Numbered from the stretch's first letter, positions 9,014 through 21,627 are shown. The stretch is DNA of 64,000 nt from Niveispirillum lacus (GCF_002251795.1 NZ_NOXU01000019.1:43504-107503), one strand, 5' to 3'. Notes: generated by a model from the letters alone, not told the origin. Numbers and translations are program-made.

Positions 9014-9152
9014 TCCAACCACCCAATCACGTCGTCACCGCCTGTATGGCGGGTGCTGTGGAACGTGGTGAAAGTCAGGGAATCCGGGAAGCACAATGGT
9101 CCGACGGGGCACCGATGGAATGCCGATATTGTGCCGATGCGGTCGGTCGCCC

Positions 9153-11246
9153 TCAGGGTTCGTCGATACGCACATCGACAATATCGACCAGCGATCCCAG
9201 ATACTGGCCGATAACCAGCCCGCCGTCCGGGCCGAGCGCCAGGGAAGATTTATACAGCGCGTCAGGCAGTTCCGTGACCATCCGCATCGGCGCGCCATCG
9301 TTAGGCAGCAACATGATGCGGGCTTGTCCGTTGCCGGGCCGGTCAACAAGATAGACACCGCCGCCCCCGACCACCCAGCTCTCATTGTCGTAGGCGTCGG
9401 GCAGGTCGGCGATCCGTTCCGGCATACCGCCATCCGCAGGTTGTCGCCAAAGACCATTTTCGCCGTCGCGCGCCATATAAAGCCAGCGGCCGTCAGCACT
9501 TTCTTTGGCTACGCGCCAACCGGCCTCAGTGATGGGCATGGCTTGGTCATAGGGAGGGCGGGTGATCCAGATGCGCCAGCCCCCCAGGCGGTTGGACGCA
9601 AAGTAAAGGCGTTGACCGTCCCGCGACCAGGCCGGGGCCCGATCCTCTGCCCCCGGGTCGGCCGCGACCCGCCGCAGCCGCTCCGCGCCCCGATCCAGGA
9701 TGAACAGGCCCGGCGCCCCATCAATGACCGAGATCAGGGCCAGCCGCTGCCCGTCCGGTGCCCAACGCGGCGACTGGGTGAAAGGTCCCTGGAACTGTGT
9801 CACCGGCGTCGGGGCCTGTCCCCGCTCTGCCACCCAGATTTCAAACATGCCCGAGCGGTCGGATGCAAAGGCCACAGCCCCCTGGCGGCTGATATCAGGA
9901 TCCCAGTCCAGGCGATTACTGGGCGGCACTACGGGTTCCTGGCGACCGTCAGGGTGCAGGCGCAGCAGGGTTGACCGGTTGGTCCGCACTTCTGCCGCCA
10001 CCCGGTCGCCGCCCGCCCCGATGCGGCCCAACTGGTTCAGACCGGGCGCAACCCGGAGCGGTGGTGCCGTGCCCTCCGGGTCGATGCGCCAGAGACCGAA
10101 ATCACCTGCACGGCTGGACGCCGCATAAAGCCAGCGACCGTCGCCCGACCATTCCAGCCCATGCAACTTGCGCCCATCATCGGTCACCTGTTGTTCGGCA
10201 CCCGTGGCCAGCTCGCGGACAATGACATCCGATACCCCGACGGCCCGGTGCCGCATGAAGGCCAGTCGCTTGCCGTCGGGAGACAAGGTCGGGTCACTGT
10301 CCCCATGGATGCCAGGCGGTGGATCGGTCAGGGCCACTTGCTGTCCCGCCTGCGGCCCGGACAGCGCTACTGACCACAGCCGCGCCGGGCCTGCCGTACC
10401 CGGTCGGTCGGCATGGACCAAGTGGCCATTGTCAAGCCACGCCAGTTTCACTTCCCTGAAGGTCGAACAGGCACCGACCTGACGCTCTGGCCCCGATGGC
10501 ACCGGCTTAACCAGAATACGGCACGGACCGTCCCTATCGATCCGGACAAAGGCAATACGACCGCCATCGGGTGACCAAGACGGTGACAGGTCATGGGCTG
10601 GATCGTCGGTGATCCGTGCCGGTGTACCCCCTGTCAGGGATTGAACCCAGATGTCGAAGCCCTGGCCGGCCCGGTCGGCTGCATAGGCGATCTGTCCGCC
10701 GCCGCGGTTCAGCGCCGGCTGGATTTCCTGCCCCGGATCGCTGGTCACCGGCGTTACCTGGGCGACGGGCAGCGCTGCGCCATCCCGTTTCAGAAGCTGG
10801 AGGCTTCCAGCTATAAGCAGTATCGACCCTGCCACTGCCACCCAGGGCCAGAGTGGGCGGCGGGGTGGCGCCGGCAATGTCGGTGGCAGTGCCGGCGGTG
10901 ATGTGTCGTCTATCCCGGCATCGACAGAAAGGCGGTAGCCGATTTTCGGAATGGTTTCGAACCCGATCACACCATCAATCGCCAGCACGGCGCGCAGCCG
11001 GCCGATGCAGCGACCGATGGCATCATCCCCTACCTCCAGGCCCCAAGCGGTCCGCATCAGTTCGGCCCGCGACACTGTTCGCCCCTCTGCCCGGACCAGG
11101 ACGATCAAGGTCTGGAGAACGCGGGGTTCCAGTTTCACCTCTGCTCCGTCCCGGCAAGCCATGCCCAGGGAGGGGCGCACAAGCCAGGGGCCAAGGCGGA
11201 AATCCGGTTCGACGGCCAGATCGATGTTGCCCATCGCCACGCCCAT
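9153..11246 (-). CDS. Membrane-anchored winged-helix regulator with TolB-like beta-propeller
   Basis: The protein has ~697 residues from ATG at 11246 (11234 is also possible). Residues ~10-105 form an OmpR/CadC-type winged-helix domain (LEPRVLQTLIVLVRAEGR, then IGRCIGRLRAVL and FETIPKIGYRL). A single hydrophobic span near residues 130-152 follows, and the rest is made of repeated PD40/TolB-type blades such as PSWSPDGGRIAFVR and APAWSRDGQRLYFAS. The topology is CadC-like: cytoplasmic DNA-binding head, one membrane pass, periplasmic sensory propeller. Proteins of this build are common in alphaproteobacteria and xanthomonads, mostly with unknown targets. It is divergent from the DUF885 hydrolase gene, a plausible target (inference). 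Confidence 0.88.
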   Translation of the reverse strand: MGVAMGNIDLAVEPDFRLGPWLVRPSLGMACRDGAEVKLEPRVLQTLIVLVRAEGRTVSRAELMRTAWGLEVGDDAIGRCIGRLRAVLAIDGVIGFETIPKIGYRLSVDAGIDDTSPPALPPTLPAPPRRPLWPWVAVAGSILLIAGSLQLLKRDGAALPVAQVTPVTSDPGQEIQPALNRGGGQIAYAADRAGQGFDIWVQSLTGGTPARITDDPAHDLSPSWSPDGGRIAFVRIDRDGPCRILVKPVPSGPERQVGACSTFREVKLAWLDNGHLVHADRPGTAGPARLWSVALSGPQAGQQVALTDPPPGIHGDSDPTLSPDGKRLAFMRHRAVGVSDVIVRELATGAEQQVTDDGRKLHGLEWSGDGRWLYAASSRAGDFGLWRIDPEGTAPPLRVAPGLNQLGRIGAGGDRVAAEVRTNRSTLLRLHPDGRQEPVVPPSNRLDWDPDISRQGAVAFASDRSGMFEIWVAERGQAPTPVTQFQGPFTQSPRWAPDGQRLALISVIDGAPGLFILDRGAERLRRVAADPGAEDRAPAWSRDGQRLYFASNRLGGWRIWITRPPYDQAMPITEAGWRVAKESADGRWLYMARDGENGLWRQPADGGMPERIADLPDAYDNESWVVGGGGVYLVDRPGNGQARIMLLPNDGAPMRMVTELPDALYKSSLALGPDGGLVIGQYLGSLVDIVDVRIDEP

Positions 11247-11467
11247 TGCGTAACCGTCTCCCACATCAATGCAATTGCCGCGCAGAGTGCCGCGAACCGA
11301 ACCCTTTGGCAAATGGCGCTGTCATTCTGGTTCCTTGGCTGGTGTTGACAATGGTTCCAGAACCCATTGCCCGAGGCTGGTGCAAGCGGAGGTGTCCATG
11401 TAGCCTTGCAACTGCGACCTTCGGGCAGATGGACGACCAGTCGGCGCGCCAAACAGGGGGTAAAACT

Positions 11468-13288
11468 GTGAAGCTGAAGAGGATTCTGCTGGGCACCGTG
11501 GGGGGTGTCGTTGGTTTGGCCGCTGTGGCGGTCGGGTATGGGCTGTGGGGGCCGCTGCCCATCCACCCCACCATTGAACGTCAGACCATTGCGCAGGTTC
11601 TGGACAGTCCGGAGACGCTGACCCAGTTGGGCATGATCGACGGCACCTTCCTCGATTTCCATTCTGGCAAGCTGGACCAGATCAAGCCGGAAGACCTGGA
11701 AGAAGCCCGTCAGGACATGACCCGCTACATCGCGGAGATCAAGGGTTATACTGGTCTCACCGGACAGCAGGCCATCTCACAGCAGGTGATGCTGGAATTC
11801 TATTCCACCAATCTGGCGCAACTGGATTTCCCCTGGGTGGTGCCGGGCGGCGGGCTTTACCCCGTCGATCAACTGTTCTCTCCGCCCGTCAGCCTGCCGC
11901 AATTCCTGACCAACGCGCATGTGGTCAGTGATGTGGCATCGGCCGAGCGCTACATCAGCCGACTGCGCGCTGTTTCCACCAAGTTCGGGCAGTTGGCCGA
12001 CTCCGTGCGCAACCAAGCCAAGGCGGGCGTGGTGCCGCCGGACTTCGTGGTCGATAAGAGCCTAGTGGTCATCGACAGTTTCACCAAGGACCCGGCGGCC
12101 AACAGCCCGCTGATCACTACCTTCAAGGCGCGCCTGGAAAAGGCCGGCGTGGCAGAGGCAGAGCGCGTCCGGCTGATCGCCGCCGCCACGGCCGCCGTGG
12201 AACAGGAGGTTTATCCGGCGTATCAGTCGCTGGGTAAGCTCCTGCGCGAGGAAATCCGTCCCAAAGCGACGTCGGATGCCGGCGTCTGGCGCCTGCCGGA
12301 TGGCGCGCGCTACTATAAGCTGGCGCTGCGGGCCAACACGACCGTGGACACCGAACCCGATGCCATCCATGACATCGGTCTGTCGGAAGTGGCCCGGATC
12401 ACGGCCGAAATGGATGCACTGCTGCAGAAGCTTGGCCGGGTCGAGGGGACCGTGGGCGCGCGGGTGCGCGCCCTGGAACAGGACCCTTCCCAGAAATACC
12501 CGCCGGGCCGCGAAAGCCATGCCGAGCAACTGGCCGATCTGAAGCGCATGACTGAGACGGTCATGGCCAAGGCCCCACAATGGTTCAACAAACTGCCCCA
12601 GCAGCCTGTGGACATTCAGGCGGTGCCGGAATATGCCGAGGCAACGGCGCCCGGCGGCTACTACAACCCGCCGGCACTTGACGGTTCACGCCCCGGCATT
12701 TTCTACATCAACCTGGGTGAGAAATCGCGGGCACCGAAATTCAGCCTGCCGACCCTCGTTTATCACGAGGCCGTCCCCGGTCACCATTTTCAGCTGGCGC
12801 TGGCCCAGACCATTGAGGACGTACCCACGTTCCGCAAGGTCTACCCTTTCACTGCCTATGCCGAGGGCTGGGCGCTTTATGCGGAGCGGCTGGCCGTTGA
12901 GATGGGGATGTATGAAAATGATCCCTATGGCGATCTGGGTCGGCTGCAGGCTGAACTGTTCCGGTCAGTCCGCCTGGTGGTAGATACCGGTATCCACGCC
13001 AAGCGCTGGACCCGCGAACAGGCCATTGCTTACATGCGCGATACTACGGGCATGAGCGAGGACGCGGTTACCATCGAGATTGATCGTTATATTGTGCTGC
13101 CCGGCCAAGCCTGCGCCTACAAACTGGGCCAGTTGAAAATTCTGGACCTGCGTGACAAGGCCAAGACGGCCCTGGGCGAGAAGTTCGATATCAAGGCCTT
13201 CCATGATGTTGTGCTGGGTTCCGGCGGGCTGCCACTGACCGTGCTTGAAGCCCAGGTCGATGCCTGGGTAAAGCAGGTGAAAGGCTGA
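11468..13288 (+). CDS. DUF885-family membrane-anchored metallohydrolase
   Basis: GTG at 11468 is chosen because AGGGGG lies 7 bp upstream and the product then starts KLKRILLG followed by a hydrophobic N-terminal anchor or signal. ATG at 11429 is the alternative. The 606-residue product has the DUF885 zinc-binding motif HEAVPGHH in the C-terminal half, with a downstream AEGWALYAE glutamate motif. This resembles gluzincin-like carboxypeptidases (M32-like fold). Family members are presumed secreted or periplasmic peptidases, but few have been characterised. It faces away from the propeller regulator and lies just upstream of dnaN, where dnaA is found in many bacteria. Confidence 0.87.
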   Translation: MKLKRILLGTVGGVVGLAAVAVGYGLWGPLPIHPTIERQTIAQVLDSPETLTQLGMIDGTFLDFHSGKLDQIKPEDLEEARQDMTRYIAEIKGYTGLTGQQAISQQVMLEFYSTNLAQLDFPWVVPGGGLYPVDQLFSPPVSLPQFLTNAHVVSDVASAERYISRLRAVSTKFGQLADSVRNQAKAGVVPPDFVVDKSLVVIDSFTKDPAANSPLITTFKARLEKAGVAEAERVRLIAAATAAVEQEVYPAYQSLGKLLREEIRPKATSDAGVWRLPDGARYYKLALRANTTVDTEPDAIHDIGLSEVARITAEMDALLQKLGRVEGTVGARVRALEQDPSQKYPPGRESHAEQLADLKRMTETVMAKAPQWFNKLPQQPVDIQAVPEYAEATAPGGYYNPPALDGSRPGIFYINLGEKSRAPKFSLPTLVYHEAVPGHHFQLALAQTIEDVPTFRKVYPFTAYAEGWALYAERLAVEMGMYENDPYGDLGRLQAELFRSVRLVVDTGIHAKRWTREQAIAYMRDTTGMSEDAVTIEIDRYIVLPGQACAYKLGQLKILDLRDKAKTALGEKFDIKAFHDVVLGSGGLPLTVLEAQVDAWVKQVKG

Positions 13289-13292
13289 TAAA

Positions 13293-13329
13293 AGGTCCCC
13301 CTGCCGCTGACCTGGCGGCGGGGGGACCT
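13293..13329 (+). terminator. Hairpin after the DUF885 gene
   Basis: A GC-rich stem of about 15 bp with one mismatch (13293-13307 with 13315-13329) lies 4 bp after the DUF885 stop codon. It has no following T-run, so it may act as a processing or stability hairpin or as a weak terminator before the dnaN promoter region. Confidence 0.5.
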
Positions 13330-13475
13330 GTCCATCAGACATGGGGGCAATCCATGCAGCAAACCCCTGTTATGTCCCCGCTCTTATGCTATGGTAGCGC
13401 CCCTTCCGCCGGGCAGGCGGAGGATAGAGCAACGTTGACGTCCCCAGCCGGGGACCATAGCCGACCGGATCCAGG

Positions 13476-14594
13476 ATGAAGATCATCATCGAACGTACCG
13501 CCCTGCTTGGCTCTCTCGGGCATGTGCAGAGCGTTGTCGAACGGCGCAACACCATCCCGGTCCTGTCCAATGTGCTGTTGAATGCGGCCAATGGCAGCCT
13601 TTCACTGCTGGCCACCGACATGGACCTGGAGATCTCCGAAACGGTGGTGGCGGAAGTCGTCCGTCCCGGTTCCGCTACAGCGCCGGCCCACACCTTGTAT
13701 GACATCGCCCGCAAGCTGCCGGATGGCAGCCAAGTGGAATTGGATGCCACGGGCGATGTGCTGACCCTGCGGTCAGGTCGTTCCAAGTTCAATCTGGGCA
13801 CTCTCCCGGTTGCCGATTTTCCGGAAATGACCCGCGGGACCTGGTCGCATCAGTTCTCGCTGAGAGCAGATGTGCTGAAGGGGCTAATTGACCGGACCAA
13901 GTTTGCGATCAGCACTGAGGAAACCCGTTACTATCTGAACGGCATTCATATTCATGCCACAAAGGGCAAGGCGGGCGAGGTGCCAGCCTTGCGGGCTGTG
14001 GCGACCGATGGTCACCGCCTTGCCCGTGTTGAAACACCGTTGCCGGAAGGTGCCGATGGTCTGCCCGGTGTGATCATCCCGCGCAAGACTGTGCTGGAGG
14101 TGCGCAAACTGCTGGATGAGGTCGCGGGCAATGTCGACATCTCCCTCTCGGAGACCAAAATTCGCTTCACGCTGGGTGATGTGACCCTGATCAGCAAGCT
14201 GATTGATGGGACTTTCCCGGATTATGAGCGGGTCATTCCCGCTGGCAATAACAAGCTGCTGTCAGTGGATAGCAAGCTGTTTGCCGGCGCCGTCGACCGC
14301 GTTGCTACCATTTCCACTGAAAAGTCGCGGGCCGTCAAATTGGCACTGGAAGCGGGTGTGCTGACCCTCTCGGCCACAGCCGCTGATGCCGGGTCGGCGT
14401 CGGAGGAAATCGAGGTGGACTACGACAGCACACCGCTGGAGATCGGCTTCAACAGCCGTTATCTGTTGGACATCACCGGCCAAATCGAAAGTGGCAAGGC
14501 GCAATTTGTGATGGCAGACGGCAATTCCCCGACCATCGTGCGCGATGCAGCCGATCTAGCGGCACTTTATGTCCTCATGCCGATGCGCGTCTGA
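13476..14594 (+). CDS. dnaN: DNA polymerase III beta subunit (sliding clamp)
   Basis: The 372-residue protein begins MKIIIERTALL and ends LYVLMPMRV, the canonical beta-clamp C-terminus. The three-domain repeat is visible in segments such as RRNTIPVLSNVLL, TDGHRLARVE and FPDYERVIP. It forms the dimeric ring that tethers Pol III, and binds many partners through the cleft formed by its C-terminus. It heads the dnaN-recF-gyrB block. dnaA, usually upstream, is replaced here by a DUF885 hydrolase gene. Length is normal for the family. Confidence 0.98.
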   Translation: MKIIIERTALLGSLGHVQSVVERRNTIPVLSNVLLNAANGSLSLLATDMDLEISETVVAEVVRPGSATAPAHTLYDIARKLPDGSQVELDATGDVLTLRSGRSKFNLGTLPVADFPEMTRGTWSHQFSLRADVLKGLIDRTKFAISTEETRYYLNGIHIHATKGKAGEVPALRAVATDGHRLARVETPLPEGADGLPGVIIPRKTVLEVRKLLDEVAGNVDISLSETKIRFTLGDVTLISKLIDGTFPDYERVIPAGNNKLLSVDSKLFAGAVDRVATISTEKSRAVKLALEAGVLTLSATAADAGSASEEIEVDYDSTPLEIGFNSRYLLDITGQIESGKAQFVMADGNSPTIVRDAADLAALYVLMPMRV

Positions 14595-14633
14595 TCGTCA
14601 ACGCGCCGGGTCATCTTGTTCCCGTCCTCAGTG

Positions 14634-14668
14634 ACGCCCCGGTCGGACAACGCCGGGGCGTTTTCTTT
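14634..14668 (+). terminator. Intrinsic terminator after dnaN
   Basis: An 8-bp GC stem (14635-14642 with 14653-14660) and a 10-nt loop are followed by TTTTCTTT. It lies 40 bp after the dnaN stop and should separate much dnaN transcription from recF. Confidence 0.85.
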
Positions 14669-14747
14669 ACAGACGTAACCGGTCGGCCGTCGCGGGCCGG
14701 CTCTCACCCGTCAGTTGCCGTCAACAAAGCTGGATATTGCCTGTCTG

Positions 14748-15917
14748 ATGCCCGCCCCTCCCGCCCTGGCTGTCACCCGCCTGACAGTGACACGGTTCCG
14801 CTCCTATGCCAGCGCGCGGCTTGAATGCGATGCGCGGCCAGTTGTGCTGACGGGAGAGAACGGGGCTGGCAAGACCAACATTCTGGAGGCCGTCAGCTTC
14901 CTGGCGCCGGGGCGCGGCATGCGCCGGGCCAAACTGTCAGAGATCGAACGGATCGGTGACAGTTCGGCGGCGGAATGGACAGGAGGTCCCGGCTGGGCCA
15001 TCGCTGCCACTGTGGCGACCGCCAACGGCGCCGTGGAGATCGGGACGGGCCGCGACCCCGCAGGTGGAGAAAGCGAGCGTCGGCTGGTTCATATTGACGG
15101 GCGCCCTGCCAAGGGCCAGATCGCTCTGGCCGAACATGTGTGCGTTGTCTGGCTGACACCACAGATGGATCGTCTGTTCCTGGAAGGCGCGGCCGGACGC
15201 CGGCGCTTTCTGGATCGGTTGGTCTTTGGTTTTGACAGCGGTCATGCCGGGCGGTTGACCAAATATGAGAATGCTCTGCGTGAACGTGCCCGTATCCTGC
15301 GCGATGGGCCTGTGGACCCGGCCTGGCTGTCCACCCTGGAAGGGCAGATGGCAGAAACCGGCATTGCCGTGGCCGCCGCCCGCGCTGATATGGCCCGACG
15401 CCTGGAGGCAGCGGCAGCCCAGGGGGTCGGGCCGTTCCCAGCGCCTGGGATCACCATGGTGGGTGCCGTTGACGCGTTGCTGGCCGGCCGCCCGGCACTG
15501 GAGGCGGAAGACGCATTCCGCAAGGCGCTGGCGGAGGGGCGGCGCGCGGATGCGGTGGCCGGGGGCGCTACCATCGGCCCTCACCGGTCCGACCTTGCCG
15601 TTACCTACCGCGCCAAAGATATGCCGGCTGAACTGGGCAGTACGGGTGAGCAGAAAGCGCTGCTGATCGCCATTGTCCTGGCCAACGCCCGCCTGATGCG
15701 GGCGGAAACAGGGGTTGCGCCGTTGCTGTTGTTGGATGAGGTTGCCGCCCATCTGGATGAGGGGCGGCGGCTGGCCCTGTTTGATGAAATTCTGGCGACT
15801 GGCAGTCAGGCGTGGATGACGGGCACCGACGCCGACATCTTTCGCCCACTCGGGCGCGCGGCCACCCATGTCGCGGTGGCACAGTCGCGGCTGACCCATC
15901 ATCCGGTCCAACCATGA
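14748..15917 (+). CDS. recF: DNA replication/repair protein RecF
   Basis: The 389-residue SMC-like ATPase loads RecA at gaps with RecO and RecR. Walker A is GENGAGKT near residue 38, the signature is STGEQKALLIA and Walker B is LLLLDEVAAHLDE. ATG at 14748 starts the first conserved strand (LTVTRFRSYA) in the usual position; an in-frame TTG at 14715 would add 11 poorly conserved residues. It follows the dnaN terminator and precedes gyrB by 140 bp. Confidence 0.97.
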   Translation: MPAPPALAVTRLTVTRFRSYASARLECDARPVVLTGENGAGKTNILEAVSFLAPGRGMRRAKLSEIERIGDSSAAEWTGGPGWAIAATVATANGAVEIGTGRDPAGGESERRLVHIDGRPAKGQIALAEHVCVVWLTPQMDRLFLEGAAGRRRFLDRLVFGFDSGHAGRLTKYENALRERARILRDGPVDPAWLSTLEGQMAETGIAVAAARADMARRLEAAAAQGVGPFPAPGITMVGAVDALLAGRPALEAEDAFRKALAEGRRADAVAGGATIGPHRSDLAVTYRAKDMPAELGSTGEQKALLIAIVLANARLMRAETGVAPLLLLDEVAAHLDEGRRLALFDEILATGSQAWMTGTDADIFRPLGRAATHVAVAQSRLTHHPVQP

Positions 15918-16042
15918 TCGCCCGATGGCCACGCCGGAGGCTGCGTTCAACCGCCTGTAAAGACCGTTGAAAACGGGTAAGTCCCATGCGGAAATTTAGT
16001 CGTCCCAGCGCGCTTTTGCCCCTGTTTTCCGCCGCTTTCTGA

Positions 16043-18610
<2,568 letters not shown>

Positions 18611-18618
18611 GGGGGGAA

Positions 18619-18642
18619 CGGGGGTGACTTAACCCACCCCCG
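18619..18642 (+). terminator. Weak hairpin after gyrB
   Basis: An 8-bp stem (18619-18626 with 18635-18642) begins 8 bp after the gyrB stop, with no T-run behind it. Termination here is possible but not well supported. Confidence 0.35.
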
Positions 18643-18701
18643 CGCCTCTGATGTTTTCCCGTCCGCCACCCGTCTCCAGCCCCCATTGCACCTGAGCGAC
18701 G

Positions 18702-19796
18702 ATGCTGTCCCTGCTGTACCGCTGGTTCCGCTCCCCCCGGTCGCGCTTGCGTGACGTGACGCTGGGTCGGCGTCTGGGCACGCTGGCGCTATGGGTGATG
18801 GGTGTGTGCACGGCCCATGTCATCGCCATGATGGTGCTCGAGGGGATGGCGCTGCGTGATGCGCTGTGGCTGACGGCCACGACCATCGTCACGGTCGGCT
18901 ATGGCGATCTTTTCGCCAAGACCGATGCCGGGCGACTGGCGACGGTCGGTTTTATGTATGTCGGCGGCATTTTTGTGGTGGCCAGTCTGGTGTCGGCCCT
19001 GGTCGACTGGCGCACGGACAGCCAAGAACGCAAGGCCAACGGGACCTGGGGGTGGAAATTGACAAACCATCTGCTGTTGATCGGTGAACCCAGCGGTGAC
19101 GCAGTTCAGCATCTTTGCCGTCTGGTCGATCAGGTCCGCGCGCATGAGGATTGGCGCGATGCGCCTATCCTGTTGCTGACCCGTGCGTTCGAAGCGACCC
19201 GTCTACCGGCGGCGCTGGCCGATCGGGGGGTGGTGCATGTCACAGGTAGTGCCGCCGATGCCACGGCCCTGACCCATGCCGCCCCTGACCGGGCGCGCAC
19301 ATCGCTGGTCTTTTCCAGCTCCGAAACCGACCGGGAGGCGACGGCCCGCGTGCTGGACACCGTCCTGCGCCTGCGGGAAGCGGGGCAGAAGACCTCGATC
19401 ATCGCCGAATGCGTGGATGTCGGCGACCATGACCGTCTGGCCCGGCTTGGTGCCGCCCAACCCATCCGCGTCATGCACGGCTATCCCGAGGTGGCGGCCC
19501 GTGCCATTGTCAGCCCCGGATCGGAAGCGCTGATCGAACAGCTTTTCACGGCGGAGGGCGATGAGTGCCGCCGCGTCGACCTGCCCCGCGTCTGGGAGGG
19601 AACCTGGCTGGACCTGCTGACCCGTATCGCCGGGGCCGGCATCGGCACCCCCATCGGCTATCTCTGCGCCGACACGGGCGCTGTCCTGGCCAACCCCGTG
19701 GGCCGATCCATCCGTGCCAAAGCCCTGTTCCTGATCGTGGGCGATGACCGGCAGGTCAATGCCACCCGCGATACGGTGCAGGCGCTGGCCCTCTGA
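18702..19796 (+). CDS. Two-TM potassium channel with cytoplasmic RCK/TrkA-N-like domain
   Basis: The 364-residue protein has TM1 around residues 25-48, a pore helix with selectivity filter TVGYGD near residue 64, and TM2 around 78-100. A ~250-residue cytoplasmic domain follows, with a Rossmann-like opening (NHLLLIGEPSGD) in the manner of RCK domains. The canonical GxGxxG nucleotide loop is only partly kept, so ligand binding may differ from classic NAD-sensing RCK. It should act as a tetrameric inner-membrane K+ channel. It stands alone between gyrB and a thiamine-diphosphate enzyme. Confidence 0.9.
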   Translation: MLSLLYRWFRSPRSRLRDVTLGRRLGTLALWVMGVCTAHVIAMMVLEGMALRDALWLTATTIVTVGYGDLFAKTDAGRLATVGFMYVGGIFVVASLVSALVDWRTDSQERKANGTWGWKLTNHLLLIGEPSGDAVQHLCRLVDQVRAHEDWRDAPILLLTRAFEATRLPAALADRGVVHVTGSAADATALTHAAPDRARTSLVFSSSETDREATARVLDTVLRLREAGQKTSIIAECVDVGDHDRLARLGAAQPIRVMHGYPEVAARAIVSPGSEALIEQLFTAEGDECRRVDLPRVWEGTWLDLLTRIAGAGIGTPIGYLCADTGAVLANPVGRSIRAKALFLIVGDDRQVNATRDTVQALAL

Positions 19797-19922
19797 CGGC
19801 GAACTGCCGGCTATTTCCGGCGAACAGCAGACGCCCAAGCTGCATTTCGTCCGATCCACCACTTCAATCCGGCACTGCTTCCCGGCAAAATCGCGGCAAC
19901 CATTGATCAAGGGACTGACGCC

Positions 19923-21617
19923 ATGACCATGCCTGCCGCCACTACCTCCCCCACCGCCCGCACCGGTGCGCGCCTGCTGGTCGCGGCCCTGGAGGCGCAG
20001 GGCGTGAAGATGGTGTTCGGGGTGCCGGGGGAGAGCTATCTGCCGGTTCTGGATGCCCTGCATGACAGCGGCATCCGTTTCATCACCTGCCGGCAGGAGG
20101 GGGGCGCCGCGATCATGGCAGAGGCGCAGGGCAAGCTGACAGGCCGGCCCGGCATCTGTTTTGTCACGCGCGGTCCAGGCGCCACCAACGCCTCTGCCGG
20201 CATCCATATAGCCCAGCAGGATGCCACGCCGATGATCCTGTTCGTGGGGCAGGTGGCGCGCGACATGCGCCAGCGCGGGGCATTCCAGGAGGTGGATTAC
20301 AGCGCCGTCTTTGGCAGCATGTGCAAATGGGCCTTTGAGATCGACAATCCCGCCCGCATCCCGGAACTGGTCTCCCGCGCCTTCCGCGTTGCCTGTCAGG
20401 GGCGGCCCGGCCCCGTGGTCATCGCCCTGCCGGAGGATATGCTGACCGAACTGGCCGATATGGCCGATGCCGCCGTCGCCCCCGTCACTGATGCCTTCCC
20501 CGACCCGGCGGCCCTCGCCGATCTGGCGCGGCGTCTGCGGGTTGCTGAACGGCCCCTCGCCATCCTGGGCGGCAGTGGCTGGAATGCGGAGACGACCGCT
20601 GCCTTTACCGCCTTTGCCGAGGCGCACCAGATCCCGCTGGCTGTGGAGTTCCGCCGCCAGATGCTGGTGAACGCCTTTAGTGAAAGCTATGCCGGGGATC
20701 TGGGCTTTGGCGCCAATCCGGCCTTGCTGGCCCGTGTGAAGCAGGCTGATCTGGTCCTGCTGCTGGGCGGCACCCTGGGCGAGGTTCCCTCACAAGGTTA
20801 CGAGTTGCTGGGCATTCCCAATCCCGGCGTGCCTCTTGTCCATGTGCATCCCGGTGCCGAAGAACTGGGCCGCGTCTATCAGGCGGAACTGTCCATCCAG
20901 GCCAGCCCGCGCGCCTTTGTCAGCGCGTCTCTGTCCGTTCTATCCCATTCTGTCCCGGCGACCCGCGCAGGATGGCGGGAGGCAGCGCGTGCCGCCTATC
21001 GCGCCTGGACCGACACGGTTCCGCCCAACCCAGGCCCAGTGCAGATGGCGGAAGTGGTAGAGGCCCTGCGCGCCTTACCGCCAGAGGCGGTAATGTGCAA
21101 CGGGGCCGGTAACTATGCCATCTGGCTGCACCGGTTCCACCGCTACCAGGCCTTTGGCACCCAATTGGCACCGACCAGCGGGTCCATGGGGTACGGGTTA
21201 CCCGCCGCCATAGGGGCCAAGCTGCACCAACCAGATCGCACCGTCGTGGCATTGGCCGGTGATGGTTGCTTCCTGATGCATGGTCAGGAATTTGCCACAG
21301 CCGTTCAGCATGGGGCTGCCATTGTTGCCGTCGTCATCGACAATGGCATGTATGGCACCATCCGCATGCATCAGGAGCGGGAGTTTCCGGGCCGTGTACT
21401 GGGCACGGAACTGTACAGCCCCGACTTTGCGGCCCTGGCCCGCGCCTATGGCGGTGCCGGCTTCACCGTTGAAAAGGCAGGGGAATTCCAGGCGGCGTTC
21501 GATGCTGCCCTTGCCAGTGGCCGTCCCGCCCTGGTCCATGTTCGCTTGGACCCGGAAGCCATCACGCCGACCAGCACCCTGTCCGGTATCCGGTCCAAGG
21601 CCCTTGCCGGGACCTGA
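19923..21617 (+). CDS. Thiamine diphosphate-dependent enzyme, acetolactate synthase large-subunit-like
   Basis: The 564-residue three-domain ThDP enzyme has an N-terminal pyrimidine-binding domain with the conserved glutamate in CRQEGGAAIMAEA and the GPGATNA loop. The C-terminal cofactor domain has the GDG...N motif in LAGDGCFLMHGQEF and VIDNGMYGTI. It belongs to the acetolactate synthase / benzoylformate decarboxylase / oxalyl-CoA decarboxylase superfamily. No regulatory ilvN gene is adjacent, so it is less likely to be the biosynthetic acetolactate synthase; the exact 2-keto acid substrate cannot be told. It is transcribed alone and is convergent with pepF. Confidence 0.88.
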   Translation: MTMPAATTSPTARTGARLLVAALEAQGVKMVFGVPGESYLPVLDALHDSGIRFITCRQEGGAAIMAEAQGKLTGRPGICFVTRGPGATNASAGIHIAQQDATPMILFVGQVARDMRQRGAFQEVDYSAVFGSMCKWAFEIDNPARIPELVSRAFRVACQGRPGPVVIALPEDMLTELADMADAAVAPVTDAFPDPAALADLARRLRVAERPLAILGGSGWNAETTAAFTAFAEAHQIPLAVEFRRQMLVNAFSESYAGDLGFGANPALLARVKQADLVLLLGGTLGEVPSQGYELLGIPNPGVPLVHVHPGAEELGRVYQAELSIQASPRAFVSASLSVLSHSVPATRAGWREAARAAYRAWTDTVPPNPGPVQMAEVVEALRALPPEAVMCNGAGNYAIWLHRFHRYQAFGTQLAPTSGSMGYGLPAAIGAKLHQPDRTVVALAGDGCFLMHGQEFATAVQHGAAIVAVVIDNGMYGTIRMHQEREFPGRVLGTELYSPDFAALARAYGGAGFTVEKAGEFQAAFDAALASGRPALVHVRLDPEAITPTSTLSGIRSKALAGT

Positions 21618-21627
21618 CCGCCCGTCC

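Noticed and set aside
10853..11467. N-terminal extension of the DUF885 gene
   Set aside because: The extension runs antisense through the regulator gene and has no family similarity; GTG 11468 with AGGGGG upstream precedes a clean signal/anchor.
13289..13475. Replication origin directly upstream of dnaN
   Set aside because: No DnaA-box-like 9-mers or AT-rich unwinding element are visible.
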